A stretch of 5,665 nt of DNA from an uncultured Clostridia bacterium (GTDB lineage Bacteria > Bacillota > Clostridia > Christensenellales > Borkfalkiaceae): contig CAKQKN010000082.1 of assembly GCA_934249215.1 (NCBI GenBank), positions 1 through 5,665 on the forward strand, read 5' to 3'. Positions within the stretch are counted from its first letter, which is position 1. Every line of letters starts with the position of its first letter. Shown one piece after another: positions 1 to 5,665 of this stretch. The notes below the pieces were generated by a model, which saw only the letters and a list, made by a program, of their open reading frames with translations, was not told the DNA's origin and did no database searches. The position numbers and the translations under genes are program-made.

Positions 1-1
1 A

Positions 2-745
2 ATCAACCTTACGATGCGCGAACTTCGTCTTAATATCGAAACGTACAATCGTAAAAAAGTTGCGGTCGATGGTTTAGTTACTTATATTTATAATAACGGC
101 TGTTTTGTTCAAGATTACGATCCGGAAACCGACACGACTTACGGCGTCTATGTATATTACATGATGTCAAACGGATATACGAAAAAAATCCTTAAACCCG
201 GCAACTATGTGCATATCGTCGGAACGACGACACAGTTCGAAGCTACGGGACAATATCAGATTTCCGGTCTTGTCGATTACAGCCCGTACGACAAAGATAA
301 TCCCGAAATCACGCACCTTATTAGTTCTGACAATGAGGTTGATTTCCCCGTCGTTGACGCGGATAAATATCTCGGAAAAGATAAAATCCAACTCGAAGTA
401 AAAGACGAAACCGATCCCGAAAAGACCGTTTTAAAGACGATCGAGGACGATTTTGCAAGACTGCACTTCCACACGACGATTGCGATGGAAAACCTCACGG
501 TTACGAGAGTGTCGACGACTGCGTCGAACGGCGCGATGACGCTCACCTGCACCGTCAACGGCAAAACCGTCAAAGTCAGAACCGATACGCTTTACGACGA
601 AAACAACGAGATCGTTACCGCCGATTATTTTGAAGGCAAAACGATCGACATTCGCGGAATCGTTAACTCTTATAAGTACAACGAGGACGCGGAAGAACAG
701 TTCCAGATACAGTTGCTTACGTTATCCGACGTAACTATTAAATAA
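2..745 (+). CDS. Secreted-type protein with two OB-fold-like domains, 5' end outside the window
   Basis: The frame is open to the left edge (codons for I-N-L-T precede the ATG at 14) and no ribosome binding site precedes that ATG, so this is the C-terminal part of a longer gene, not a 243-residue protein. Numbering from that Met, residues about 16-88 look like an OB-fold: V-x-V-x-G-x-V-T strand, then an N-N-G-C-F-V-Q-D turn and strand, then L-K-P-G-N-Y-V-x-I-V-G, the usual layout of extracellular OB domains in clostridial surface proteins. Residues about 152-243 form a second one (ENLTVTRV, TCTVNGKTVKV, YFEGKTIDIRGIV). There is no catalytic motif, membrane segment or anchor in the visible part; a signal peptide would lie off-window. 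The next gene starts 21 bases downstream and carries the same kind of domain pair, so the two are probably co-transcribed paralogues. The fold call is pattern-based; nucleic-acid, glycan or protein ligands are all possible and the function is unknown. Confidence 0.82.
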   Translation: MNLTMRELRLNIETYNRKKVAVDGLVTYIYNNGCFVQDYDPETDTTYGVYVYYMMSNGYTKKILKPGNYVHIVGTTTQFEATGQYQISGLVDYSPYDKDNPEITHLISSDNEVDFPVVDADKYLGKDKIQLEVKDETDPEKTVLKTIEDDFARLHFHTTIAMENLTVTRVSTTASNGAMTLTCTVNGKTVKVRTDTLYDENNEIVTADYFEGKTIDIRGIVNSYKYNEDAEEQFQIQLLTLSDVTIK

Positions 746-747
746 AA

Positions 748-753
748 AAGGAG
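748..753 (+). promoter_or_regulatory. Ribosome binding site of the 810-residue lipoprotein gene
   Basis: AAGGAG sits 13 bases before the ATG at 767, in an A-rich leader. The spacing is somewhat long, but there is no other start codon nearby in this frame and the signal peptide begins right at this ATG, which settles the start. No promoter is visible in the 21-base gap after the upstream gene, which supports a shared transcript. Confidence 0.8.
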
Positions 754-766
754 AAAAAAAGACTGT

Positions 767-3199
767 ATGAAAAAATTTCACCTTTCATTAGTGCTTGCTC
801 TCGTATGCTGCATGATGGCGTTTGCTGCTTGCGGCGTAAGAAGCGACGTTAAGACGCTTGATGATGCAAGAGCGTACTATCGCTCGATGTATCGTGAATT
901 CAACACCACAACCACCGGGGATTTCGAAATGGTTTCGGTTCTCCGCCTTATGGGCAACAACGGCACGGAATTCGTTTTTAACGTTGACTATACCGTCGAA
1001 GTGCTTACCGAAGGCGCCCCCGCGAACCTTATTACTCAGCAGAAAAATGATGACGGTTCTTTGACGAAATTCACGTTTGCGACAGATCGAACCCAAGATT
1101 ACGAGTACAAACTTACTGCGACCATCAGCGACGCCGACGGTAAAACGGCAACGTATGACTTTGGCACATGCAAACTTCCGCAATTCGTAATTTCCTCGTG
1201 GGAGGATTACGTTAAGGCTTGTGAAGCGGCGGACGGTAAAACTGTCGTTTACGTTAAAGGTTACGTTACCGCAGTCAACGCCGATCCCTCCTCTTCTTCC
1301 AAAGGTTCTGTTTGGGCAAGAGATGCCGAAGGTCATGGCTACTATGCTTATAAACCCGAACTCGATTCCGCTATTACTAAAACCAGAGAATCCATCAACG
1401 CCGCGTTCCCCGTCGGAGCTGAAGTTATCATCGGTGGTACCGTAGGTAATTCGTTCGGCTATCAGCATAACAGCGGATGCACCGTAACCAAAACCGGTAA
1501 AACGGCTCCCGAAGGCTGGAATACACCCGTTGATCAGACCGAAGCTTTCAGTAATGCTTCCGGCTTGAACGATACAGCCGCGCTCCAGCAATACTATGGT
1601 TCGATCGTTACCCTCAAAAATATCACGATGGGTCAGCCGGACGGTAACAACTATTACTTCACGATCAACGGTAAAGAATATATTTGCTATAAGAACATCT
1701 ACCTTATGGATAGCGAAGCTTCCAATGCAACCGTTGCTAAATGGGTTGTCGGCGGCAAAGCTAACCTCACCGGTCTTGTAACGACTTATAGCAAAAAGTT
1801 CCAGATCTATCCCTATAGCCCGGAATGTCTTGACGTTATACACGAAGATCTGACGGACGAACAAATCGTTGAAAGAGCAAAGAATGCATTGCTGTTCAAT
1901 ACCAACCACGTAACTAAAGCCGGCAAACTCGAACTTACTACCGCCGTTACCGGTTATGACGTTGAAATTACCTGGGCGCTCGACGCGACCTATAATTTCG
2001 CTACCGTTTCGGAAGGTATTCTTAATATTACCGAACTTCCCGATGAAGCGACCACGATCAAAGTTGTTGCTACCATCAAAAAGGGCGAAAAATCCGCCAC
2101 GAAAGAATTTTCTATCGACGTTGACGCTAAGCCCTCGGCTGATATCAAATCTATCGATCTGACTGTTGACGCTCTTGGTTTGGAAAATAATAACCGCTAT
2201 GCTGATGGCGAAGCAACCTTCAAAGGCGTTTCATTCGAATATGTTGAACTGTGTAACAATGGCAACGGTATTCAAATGCGTACAAATAAAAATGATTCTA
2301 CTGTTAAGTCAAAACTCTGGAATACGACAGCACTTCCGAAAGGAATCGTATCTATTAAGATTGCCTTGAATAAAGATAAAAACGTATTTGATAATACAGA
2401 CGTTTGGGAAATCAAGTTTGGTTCTGCAGCCGACTCTTTGACCGAAACAATCAAATTAAGCACCGTAGCGGATCAGCGTGATTACACGATAACTCCGTCT
2501 GTCAGCACTTATACGTTCTTCACTTTCAGTAAGATTATTGAGTCATATTCGTTCTATGTTGACTCTATCAAACTTGTATTCGAGGACGGCGGAACGACTC
2601 CCCCGACACCGTCTCACGTATGTGAACACGTTTGCCCGACTTGCGGTAAATGCACCGATACGGCTTGCAACGATCCCGCTTGCGCAGATAAGTGCCAAGG
2701 TCACTCCACTGCTCCCGTTGTAAAAAATGTTACGTACAACTTTGCTACGAGCGCAACGAAAAACGGAAAAGAACTTACAGCAACTACTGCTCTCGACTTA
2801 TTTAAAAATTCTTCGGACGCAAGCAACGTTCTTACTTCCGTTGCCGTGACCAAAGTTTACGAAGGGAACGGCGCCGGTGGTGCATTTGAAAATAAAACCG
2901 GACTTCTTAAAACCGGCACGGGTAAATTAGCCGGCAAACTTGTTTTGACTTTTGAAGAAGGTAAGAAAGTCGCGAAAGTTGAAATTAAGTGCCACGACTT
3001 TTATGTAAAAAATGCTGACCATCTTACCAATTCCAACACTGTAGCCGTTAATAACGGCACGCCGGTTTTGGCTCCGTATACTGAAGATGGTACACCTGCC
3101 GTTATGACGTTTAATTTGGACGGAACTTCTAACGTAGTTACGATTGATTTCGCAAAGAGAGTGTGTATTTTCGAAATCGTCATTACTTTTGCGGAATAA
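767..3199 (+). CDS. Large multi-domain surface lipoprotein (Ig-like, OB-fold-like, Cys-rich and beta-sandwich domains)
   Basis: The protein has 810 residues. It starts with a lipoprotein signal peptide: M-K-K, a hydrophobic stretch to about residue 20, and a lipobox F-A-A-C ending at Cys22, so it should be lipid-anchored on the outer face of the membrane. Domains inferred from strand patterns: Ig-like beta domain about 28-136; OB-fold-like domain about 143-245 (TVVYVKGYVTAV ... VGAEVIIGGTVG); second OB-like domain about 258-358 (TINGKEYICY ... VVGGKANLTGLV); Ig-like domain of the 'atrophied' bacterial type about 362-453, opening L-T-D-E-Q-I-V; beta-sandwich region about 460-608; T-P-P-T-P linker and seven-cysteine segment 617-646; C-terminal beta-rich domain about 652-810. 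No enzyme motif, sortase signal or C-terminal membrane helix is present. It follows a related gene by 21 bases and ends 35 bases before a strong terminator. Likely an adhesion or ligand-binding surface protein; nuclease-associated OB domains are known, but no nuclease domain is seen. Coding status and surface location are secure; function is not. Confidence 0.9.
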   Translation: MKKFHLSLVLALVCCMMAFAACGVRSDVKTLDDARAYYRSMYREFNTTTTGDFEMVSVLRLMGNNGTEFVFNVDYTVEVLTEGAPANLITQQKNDDGSLTKFTFATDRTQDYEYKLTATISDADGKTATYDFGTCKLPQFVISSWEDYVKACEAADGKTVVYVKGYVTAVNADPSSSSKGSVWARDAEGHGYYAYKPELDSAITKTRESINAAFPVGAEVIIGGTVGNSFGYQHNSGCTVTKTGKTAPEGWNTPVDQTEAFSNASGLNDTAALQQYYGSIVTLKNITMGQPDGNNYYFTINGKEYICYKNIYLMDSEASNATVAKWVVGGKANLTGLVTTYSKKFQIYPYSPECLDVIHEDLTDEQIVERAKNALLFNTNHVTKAGKLELTTAVTGYDVEITWALDATYNFATVSEGILNITELPDEATTIKVVATIKKGEKSATKEFSIDVDAKPSADIKSIDLTVDALGLENNNRYADGEATFKGVSFEYVELCNNGNGIQMRTNKNDSTVKSKLWNTTALPKGIVSIKIALNKDKNVFDNTDVWEIKFGSAADSLTETIKLSTVADQRDYTITPSVSTYTFFTFSKIIESYSFYVDSIKLVFEDGGTTPPTPSHVCEHVCPTCGKCTDTACNDPACADKCQGHSTAPVVKNVTYNFATSATKNGKELTATTALDLFKNSSDASNVLTSVAVTKVYEGNGAGGAFENKTGLLKTGTGKLAGKLVLTFEEGKKVAKVEIKCHDFYVKNADHLTNSNTVAVNNGTPVLAPYTEDGTPAVMTFNLDGTSNVVTIDFAKRVCIFEIVITFAE
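2615..2704 (+). other. Seven-cysteine, histidine-bracketed mini-domain inside the lipoprotein
   Basis: Residues 617-646 hold Cys at 619, 623, 626, 629, 634, 639 and 643, with His at 617, 621 and 646. The core reads CPTCGKCTDTACNDPACADK after H-V-C-E-H-V. The CxxC / CxxC spacing (623-626-629) resembles metal-binding knuckles, but in an exported lipoprotein disulfides are also possible. I recall similar segments next to Pro/Thr linkers in surface proteins of gut Clostridia. It sits between a T-P-P-T-P linker and the last beta domain, so it may be a rigid or metal-bound spacer. Metal binding is inference. Confidence 0.7.
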
Positions 3200-3211
3200 T
3201 CTAATCACAAT

Positions 3212-3230
3212 TTGAAACAATTTGTTTCAA
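3212..3230 (+). other. Perfect 8-bp inverted repeat between stop codon and terminator
   Basis: TTGAAACA (3212-3219), a three-base spacer, then TGTTTCAA (3223-3230). It lies 12 bases after the stop codon of the lipoprotein gene and just before the intrinsic terminator. As RNA it would form an AT-rich hairpin without its own T-run, perhaps protecting the mRNA 3' end; as DNA it could be a protein-binding palindrome. The symmetry is plain; the role is a guess. Confidence 0.5.
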
Positions 3231-3234
3231 TACG

Positions 3235-3265
3235 AAAAAGGCTTTGCGATTGCAAAGCCTTTTTT
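3235..3265 (+). terminator. Intrinsic terminator of the lipoprotein operon
   Basis: A 13-bp perfect stem pairs AAAAAGGCTTTGC (3235-3247) with GCAAAGCCTTTTT (3252-3264) around the loop GATT, and runs directly into a T tract. It lies 35 bases past the stop codon of the 810-residue gene. The A tract on the 5' side gives a T-run on the opposite strand too, so it may also stop transcription coming from the right. Confidence 0.93.
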
Positions 3266-3372
3266 ATGCCCTGTTTTGCGTATGATCCGCTCCCGGCGCT
3301 ACGCGCGGAAAGTTAGATTGTGTTAAGAGTGCGGGGCTGGCGCCCCTAGATCCCTCGGAAGTCCGTCAGGAA

Positions 3373-3391
3373 AGCAAGGCTCGGGATGACG
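3373..3391 (+). repeat. 19-base direct repeat, copy 1
   Basis: AGCAAGGCTCGGGATGACG, identical to the copy at 3483-3501, offset by 110 bases. The GGGAT inside it can pair with ATCCC at 3350-3354. The core CTCGGGATGACG is a word I associate with dispersed intergenic repeats in gut Clostridia. Confidence 0.85.
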
Positions 3392-3430
3392 GGATAGAGA
3401 TAAAGCGCACGGCGTGTATAGGACTTCTTG

Positions 3431-3475
3431 CCCTCATCCACCGCAAGCGGTCCCCCTTTCCCGGAGTGGAAGGCT
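3431..3475. repeat. Hairpin element beginning CCCTCATCCACC
   Basis: It opens CCCTCATCCACC, then has the inverted repeat ACCGCAAGCGGT (3440-3451), then an imperfect stem CCTTTCC (3455-3461) with GGAAGG (3468-3473), one T bulged. I recall closely similar sequence from intergenic regions of several gut Clostridia genomes, where it recurs many times. It lies in the 91-base segment between the two 19-base direct repeats. Mobility and origin are not demonstrable from one copy. Confidence 0.55.
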
Positions 3476-3482
3476 AAAAATG

Positions 3483-3501
3483 AGCAAGGCTCGGGATGAC
3501 G
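3483..3501 (+). repeat. 19-base direct repeat, copy 2
   Basis: Exact match to 3373-3391. After it the two copies diverge at once (GGATAGAGA against AGAGAGAAT, both purine-rich). Copy 2 lies 20 bases before the A-tract arm of the minus-strand terminator. Confidence 0.85.
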
Positions 3502-3521
3502 AGAGAGAATGTGAGAGGAAT

Positions 3522-3562
3522 AAAAAAAGTCGGTTGCTCATTACTCGGGCAACCGACTTTTT
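3522..3562 (-). terminator. Intrinsic terminator of the purB-purA operon
   Basis: A 14-bp perfect stem: AAAAAGTCGGTTGC (3524-3537) with GCAACCGACTTTTT (3549-3562), 11-base loop. Read on the minus strand it begins 49 bases past the purA stop and ends in a run of seven T (complement of the A's at 3522-3528). The plus-strand side also ends in five T, so it can act in both directions between the converging operons. Confidence 0.92.
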
Positions 3563-3611
3563 GGGATAATTGGAAAATGAAAAACGTTTCAACGTTTCAC
3601 TGAACCGCGAT

Positions 3612-4886
3612 TCAGTAAACGGTTATATAGCTTTCTCTTTCGGCACCGACCGATACGTACTTGATTTTGCAGTCGGTCGCCTTCTCGATATAGCGAACGT
3701 ATCTGACGGCGGCTTCGGGCAGATCTTCCATCGTTCTACACTTGGAAATATCGCACTTCCAGCCGTCCATATATTCGTAAACGGGTTTTGCCTTGGCGAG
3801 CGCTTCGCCGCTCGGGAATTTCGTCGTTTTTTTGCCGTCGATTTCGTATGCGACGCAAACGGGAATCTTGTCGAGATAAGAAAGAACGTCGAGCTTCGTG
3901 AGCGCGATTTCGTCCGCACCCTGCATTTTTACGCCGTATGCGGAAGCTACGACGTCAAAGCCGCCGACTCTTCTCGGTCTGCCGGTCGCTGCGCCGTATT
4001 CGCCGCCTGCCGCTCTCAACGCTTCGCCCTCTTCACCGAAAAGTTCGCAAGTGAAAGGTCCTTCACCGACGCAGCTCGAATATGCTTTCATAATGCCGAC
4101 GACCTTGTCGAGTTTTTTGAAAGGAATGCCCGCGCCGATCGGAGCGTAAGCCGCGATCGTGCTTGACGACGAAGTGTAAGGATAAATACCGAAATCTATG
4201 TCGCGGAGTGCGCCGAGCTGCGCTTCGAAGAGAACGCTTTCACCGCCCTTGATCGCTTCGTCGAGATATTCGGTCGTGTCGGTTACGTAGTCTTTGAACG
4301 GCAACGCGTAAGTTTTCAGCCAGTCCATAACGGCGTCGAGCTTTATCGCTTCGCTCTTATAGCCGCCCTCGACCGTCAGATTTTTCCATTCGATTATGCC
4401 CTTAAGCTTTTTCTCGATTCCGTCGAAATGAAGAATATCGCCCATTCTCAACGTTTTCTTCATATATTTATCGGCGTATACGGGAGCGATTCCGCGGCGG
4501 GTAGAGCCGAATTTCGCGTCACCGAGTCTGTCCTCTTCAAGGCAGTCGAGAAGAACGTGATACGGCATGCAGATCGTTGCGCGGTCGCTTATTTTCAAGT
4601 GCTTGGGTGTGATTTCGACGCCCTTTTCGCGAAGTTTCGCAATCTCGTTGAACAGATGCTTTACGTCAATGACCATACCGGGACCGAGAACGTTCACCGT
4701 GTCGTCGCGCAGAATGCCCGACGGAAGCAGATTGAGAACGACTTTCATATTCCCGTCGTCGATGGTGTGTCCCGCGTTGTTGCCGCCTTGATAACGGCAA
4801 ACGATTTTGTAGTTGCGCGACAAAAGATCGACCATTCTGCCTTTTCCTTCGTCACCCCAGTTTATTCCGACAATCGCTGTTAACAT
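3612..4886 (-). CDS. purA: Adenylosuccinate synthetase (divergent form)
   Basis: PurA joins IMP and L-aspartate using GTP to give adenylosuccinate, the first step from IMP to AMP, in the cytoplasm. Its 424 residues match the family's usual length. Visible motifs: W-G-D-E-G-K-G at 10-16 with catalytic Asp12; Q-G-G-N-N-A-G-H at 33-40 with catalytic His40; S-T-R-R-G-I-A-P-V-Y-A-D-K at 128-140; F-E-A-Q-L-G-A-L-R-D-I-D at 220-231; V-G-E-G-P-F at 273-278; A-T-G-R-P-R-R at 300-306 (IMP/Asp loop); T-K-L-D-V-L at 330-335 (guanine recognition); S-V-G-A-E-R at 412-417 near the end. Several depart from the textbook forms (FEGAQG, SVGPxR, STGRGIGPAYEDK), suggesting a separate clostridial PurA branch rather than damage, since the frame is intact and spacing is kept. 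The start is fixed by CAGAGG eight bases upstream and by the M-L-T-A-I-V-G first strand. purB lies 69 bases upstream on the same strand, so the two catalyse consecutive steps from one operon. Confidence 0.95.
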   Translation of the reverse strand: MLTAIVGINWGDEGKGRMVDLLSRNYKIVCRYQGGNNAGHTIDDGNMKVVLNLLPSGILRDDTVNVLGPGMVIDVKHLFNEIAKLREKGVEITPKHLKISDRATICMPYHVLLDCLEEDRLGDAKFGSTRRGIAPVYADKYMKKTLRMGDILHFDGIEKKLKGIIEWKNLTVEGGYKSEAIKLDAVMDWLKTYALPFKDYVTDTTEYLDEAIKGGESVLFEAQLGALRDIDFGIYPYTSSSSTIAAYAPIGAGIPFKKLDKVVGIMKAYSSCVGEGPFTCELFGEEGEALRAAGGEYGAATGRPRRVGGFDVVASAYGVKMQGADEIALTKLDVLSYLDKIPVCVAYEIDGKKTTKFPSGEALAKAKPVYEYMDGWKCDISKCRTMEDLPEAAVRYVRYIEKATDCKIKYVSVGAERESYITVY

Positions 4887-4894
4887 TTTTTGTA

Positions 4895-4900
4895 CCTCTG
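4895..4900 (-). promoter_or_regulatory. Ribosome binding site of purA
   Basis: On the minus strand CAGAGG lies eight bases before the purA ATG (4886-4884), in an AT-rich leader. Good spacing, and it selects this ATG. Confidence 0.75.
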
Positions 4901-4929
4901 TAATTTTATTGTGTTTATTCGTTTGTAGC

Positions 4930-4948
4930 GAGCGACCGAACGCCGCTC
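4930..4948 (-). other. Small hairpin in the purB-purA gap
   Basis: GAGCG and CGCTC arms (4930-4934 and 4944-4948), with two further pairs inward, one of them G-T, and a five-base loop, in the 69-base space between purB and purA. No T-run follows in the direction of transcription, so it is not an intrinsic terminator. It could be an mRNA processing or stabilising hairpin; it may also be chance. I see no purine riboswitch here. Confidence 0.3.
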
Positions 4949-4955
4949 TTGAGTT

Positions 4956-5665
4956 TCAGACTTTGATATCAGATTTCAAGCCGAGAAATTCTTCGTTTTT
5001 TTCGAGAACGGGCTTGACGTATTCGGCAAGGAACGCTTCGGTCTGTGATTTGGCGCAACCCGTGAACGAGAAATCGCTCAAAATGCTTTCGAGTTCGCTC
5101 ATCGTGAGATTAAAAACTTTGTCGTTTACAATCTTTTGAAGAACGTCGTTGTCTTTGCCGTAAAGCTTGACTTCTTTTGCGGTTTCGACCGAATGGCGCC
5201 TTATCGCTTCGTGCAGAACCTGTCTGTCGCCGCCCTTTTCGACGCAATACATAAGAATGTTTTCGGTCGCCATAAAGGGAAGTTCGTCGCGGAGATGCCT
5301 TTCGCACATTTTCGGGTAAACCGTTCCGCCCGAAATCACGTTGAGATAAAGTTCGAGAATGCCGTCGATCGCAAGGAACGCTTCGGGAACGCTGATACGC
5401 CGATTTGCGGAGTCGTCGAGAGTGCGCTCGAGCCACTGCGCCGAAGCGGTTACGGCGGTGTTCATGCAATCGCAGATAACGTAACGCGAAAGCGATGCGA
5501 TGCGCTCGCTTCTCATCGGGTTACGCTTGTATGCCATTGCGGACGAGCCGACCTGCCCGCTTTCGAACGGTTCGTCAAATTCCTTGAGATGAGAAAGAAG
5601 TCTTATATCGGAAGAGAATTTTGCCGCGCTCTGCGCTATCCCGGACAAGACGGACAGCACGAAGT
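4956..5665 (-). CDS. purB: Adenylosuccinate lyase, C-terminal part (gene runs off the right edge)
   Basis: PurB cleaves adenylosuccinate to AMP and fumarate, and SAICAR to AICAR and fumarate, in the cytoplasm as a tetramer of the aspartase/fumarase superfamily. The frame stays open to the right edge; the GTG at 5660 is an internal Val, so about 236 C-terminal residues are seen and roughly half of the protein is missing. The superfamily signature loop is at 5517-5549: G-S-S-A-M-A-Y-K-R-N-P, followed by M-R-S-E-R, typical of PurB of the type with SSAMPYKRNPMRSER; the serine of this mobile loop is the catalytic acid/base in characterised lyases. Here Ala replaces the usual Pro. The rest is helical, as expected for the C-terminal domain (E-x-F-L-A-I-D-G-I-L at about 5355-5390), ending in L-G-L-K-S-D-I-K-V. 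It is directly upstream of purA on the same strand. Confidence 0.94.
   Translation of the reverse strand, partial: FVLSVLSGIAQSAAKFSSDIRLLSHLKEFDEPFESGQVGSSAMAYKRNPMRSERIASLSRYVICDCMNTAVTASAQWLERTLDDSANRRISVPEAFLAIDGILELYLNVISGGTVYPKMCERHLRDELPFMATENILMYCVEKGGDRQVLHEAIRRHSVETAKEVKLYGKDNDVLQKIVNDKVFNLTMSELESILSDFSFTGCAKSQTEAFLAEYVKPVLEKNEEFLGLKSDIKV

Larger units (their letters stand above)
3266..3521. other. Non-coding, hairpin-rich intergenic block made of repeat elements
   Basis: About 255 bases between two converging transcription units with no credible ORF. Short hairpins are packed through it: 3293-3308 (GCGC, loop TAC, GCGC, extended by CC/GG across a bulged G), 3333-3346 (GGGGC, loop TGGC, GCCCC), ATCCC at 3350-3354 against GGGAT at 3383-3387, 3440-3451 and 3455-3473. 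It also holds two copies of a 19-base direct repeat. The composition of words and hairpins looks like dispersed intergenic repeats or degenerate MITE-like elements rather than a structured RNA gene. No promoter was recognised in it. Confidence 0.6.

Noticed and set aside
14..16. ATG as true start of the first gene
   Set aside because: The frame is open upstream to the window edge, there is no Shine-Dalgarno sequence before it, and a signal peptide is absent.
788..1909. Long open frame on the minus strand (373 codons) opposite the lipoprotein gene
   Set aside because: It lies fully inside a convincing lipoprotein gene, has no ribosome binding site and a low-complexity, Cys/Arg/Phe-rich translation typical of an antisense shadow.
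3331..3400. Possible tmRNA or SRP RNA (GGGGCTGG start, GGAAG / AGGAAAGCAAGG words)
   Set aside because: The tmRNA acceptor end and tag frame are missing, and the conserved SRP loop words do not line up; repeat-derived hairpins explain the segment better.
3373..3501. CRISPR array
   Set aside because: Only two repeat copies, 19 bases long, with a 91-base interval that itself is a hairpin repeat; no cas genes nearby.
3570..4166. Plus-strand open frame of 198 codons overlapping purA
   Set aside because: Antisense to conserved purA coding sequence, starts inside the terminator region with no ribosome binding site, and the translation resembles no family.
4428..4883. Plus-strand open frame of 151 codons over the purA N-terminal half
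   Set aside because: Same reason: shadow of purA codon structure.
4887..4955. Purine riboswitch or PurR-type operator in the purB-purA gap
   Set aside because: Only 69 bases with one small hairpin; no purine riboswitch core or recognisable operator could be read.

Overview
The window looks like a chromosomal piece of an uncultured-type, low-to-mid GC Clostridia (Bacillota), probably a gut lineage. This is inferred from strong AAGGAG / CAGAGG ribosome binding sites, A/T-flanked intrinsic terminators, a large lipoprotein with a Cys-rich linker of a kind I associate with gut Clostridia, a divergent clostridial-style PurA, and intergenic repeat words (CGGGATGACG, CCCTCATCCACC) that I recall from gut Clostridia genomes. 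No search was run, so the taxon is a judgement.

Left part (1-3265, + strand): an accessory cell-surface locus. A gene cut by the left edge encodes the C-terminal part of a protein with two OB-fold-like domains. After 21 bases comes a second gene for an 810-residue lipoprotein: signal peptide with lipidated Cys22, Ig-like region, two OB-fold-like domains, a second Ig-like domain, a beta-sandwich region, a seven-cysteine mini-domain (residues 617-646) and a final beta-rich domain. The pair ends at a clear intrinsic terminator. The two proteins share the OB-fold pair and look like paralogous secreted binding proteins; no catalytic domain is visible and the ligand is unknown.

Middle (3266-3521): about 250 bases of non-coding, hairpin-rich, repeat-derived DNA between two converging transcription units. 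It holds two copies of a 19-base direct repeat flanking a 91-base segment with a separate hairpin element. It is followed by a second strong terminator, oriented for the minus-strand genes.

Right part (3612-5665, - strand): a purine operon segment in the order purB (cut by the right edge) then purA, 69 bases apart. PurA joins IMP and aspartate to make adenylosuccinate, and PurB cleaves this to AMP and fumarate, so together they make the AMP branch of purine synthesis. PurA keeps the catalytic Asp and His but departs from the textbook sequence in several active-site motifs.

I see no CRISPR array, tRNA, rRNA, transposase, phage or defence gene. The least ordinary items are the multi-domain OB/Ig/Cys-rich lipoprotein pair and the composite repeat block.
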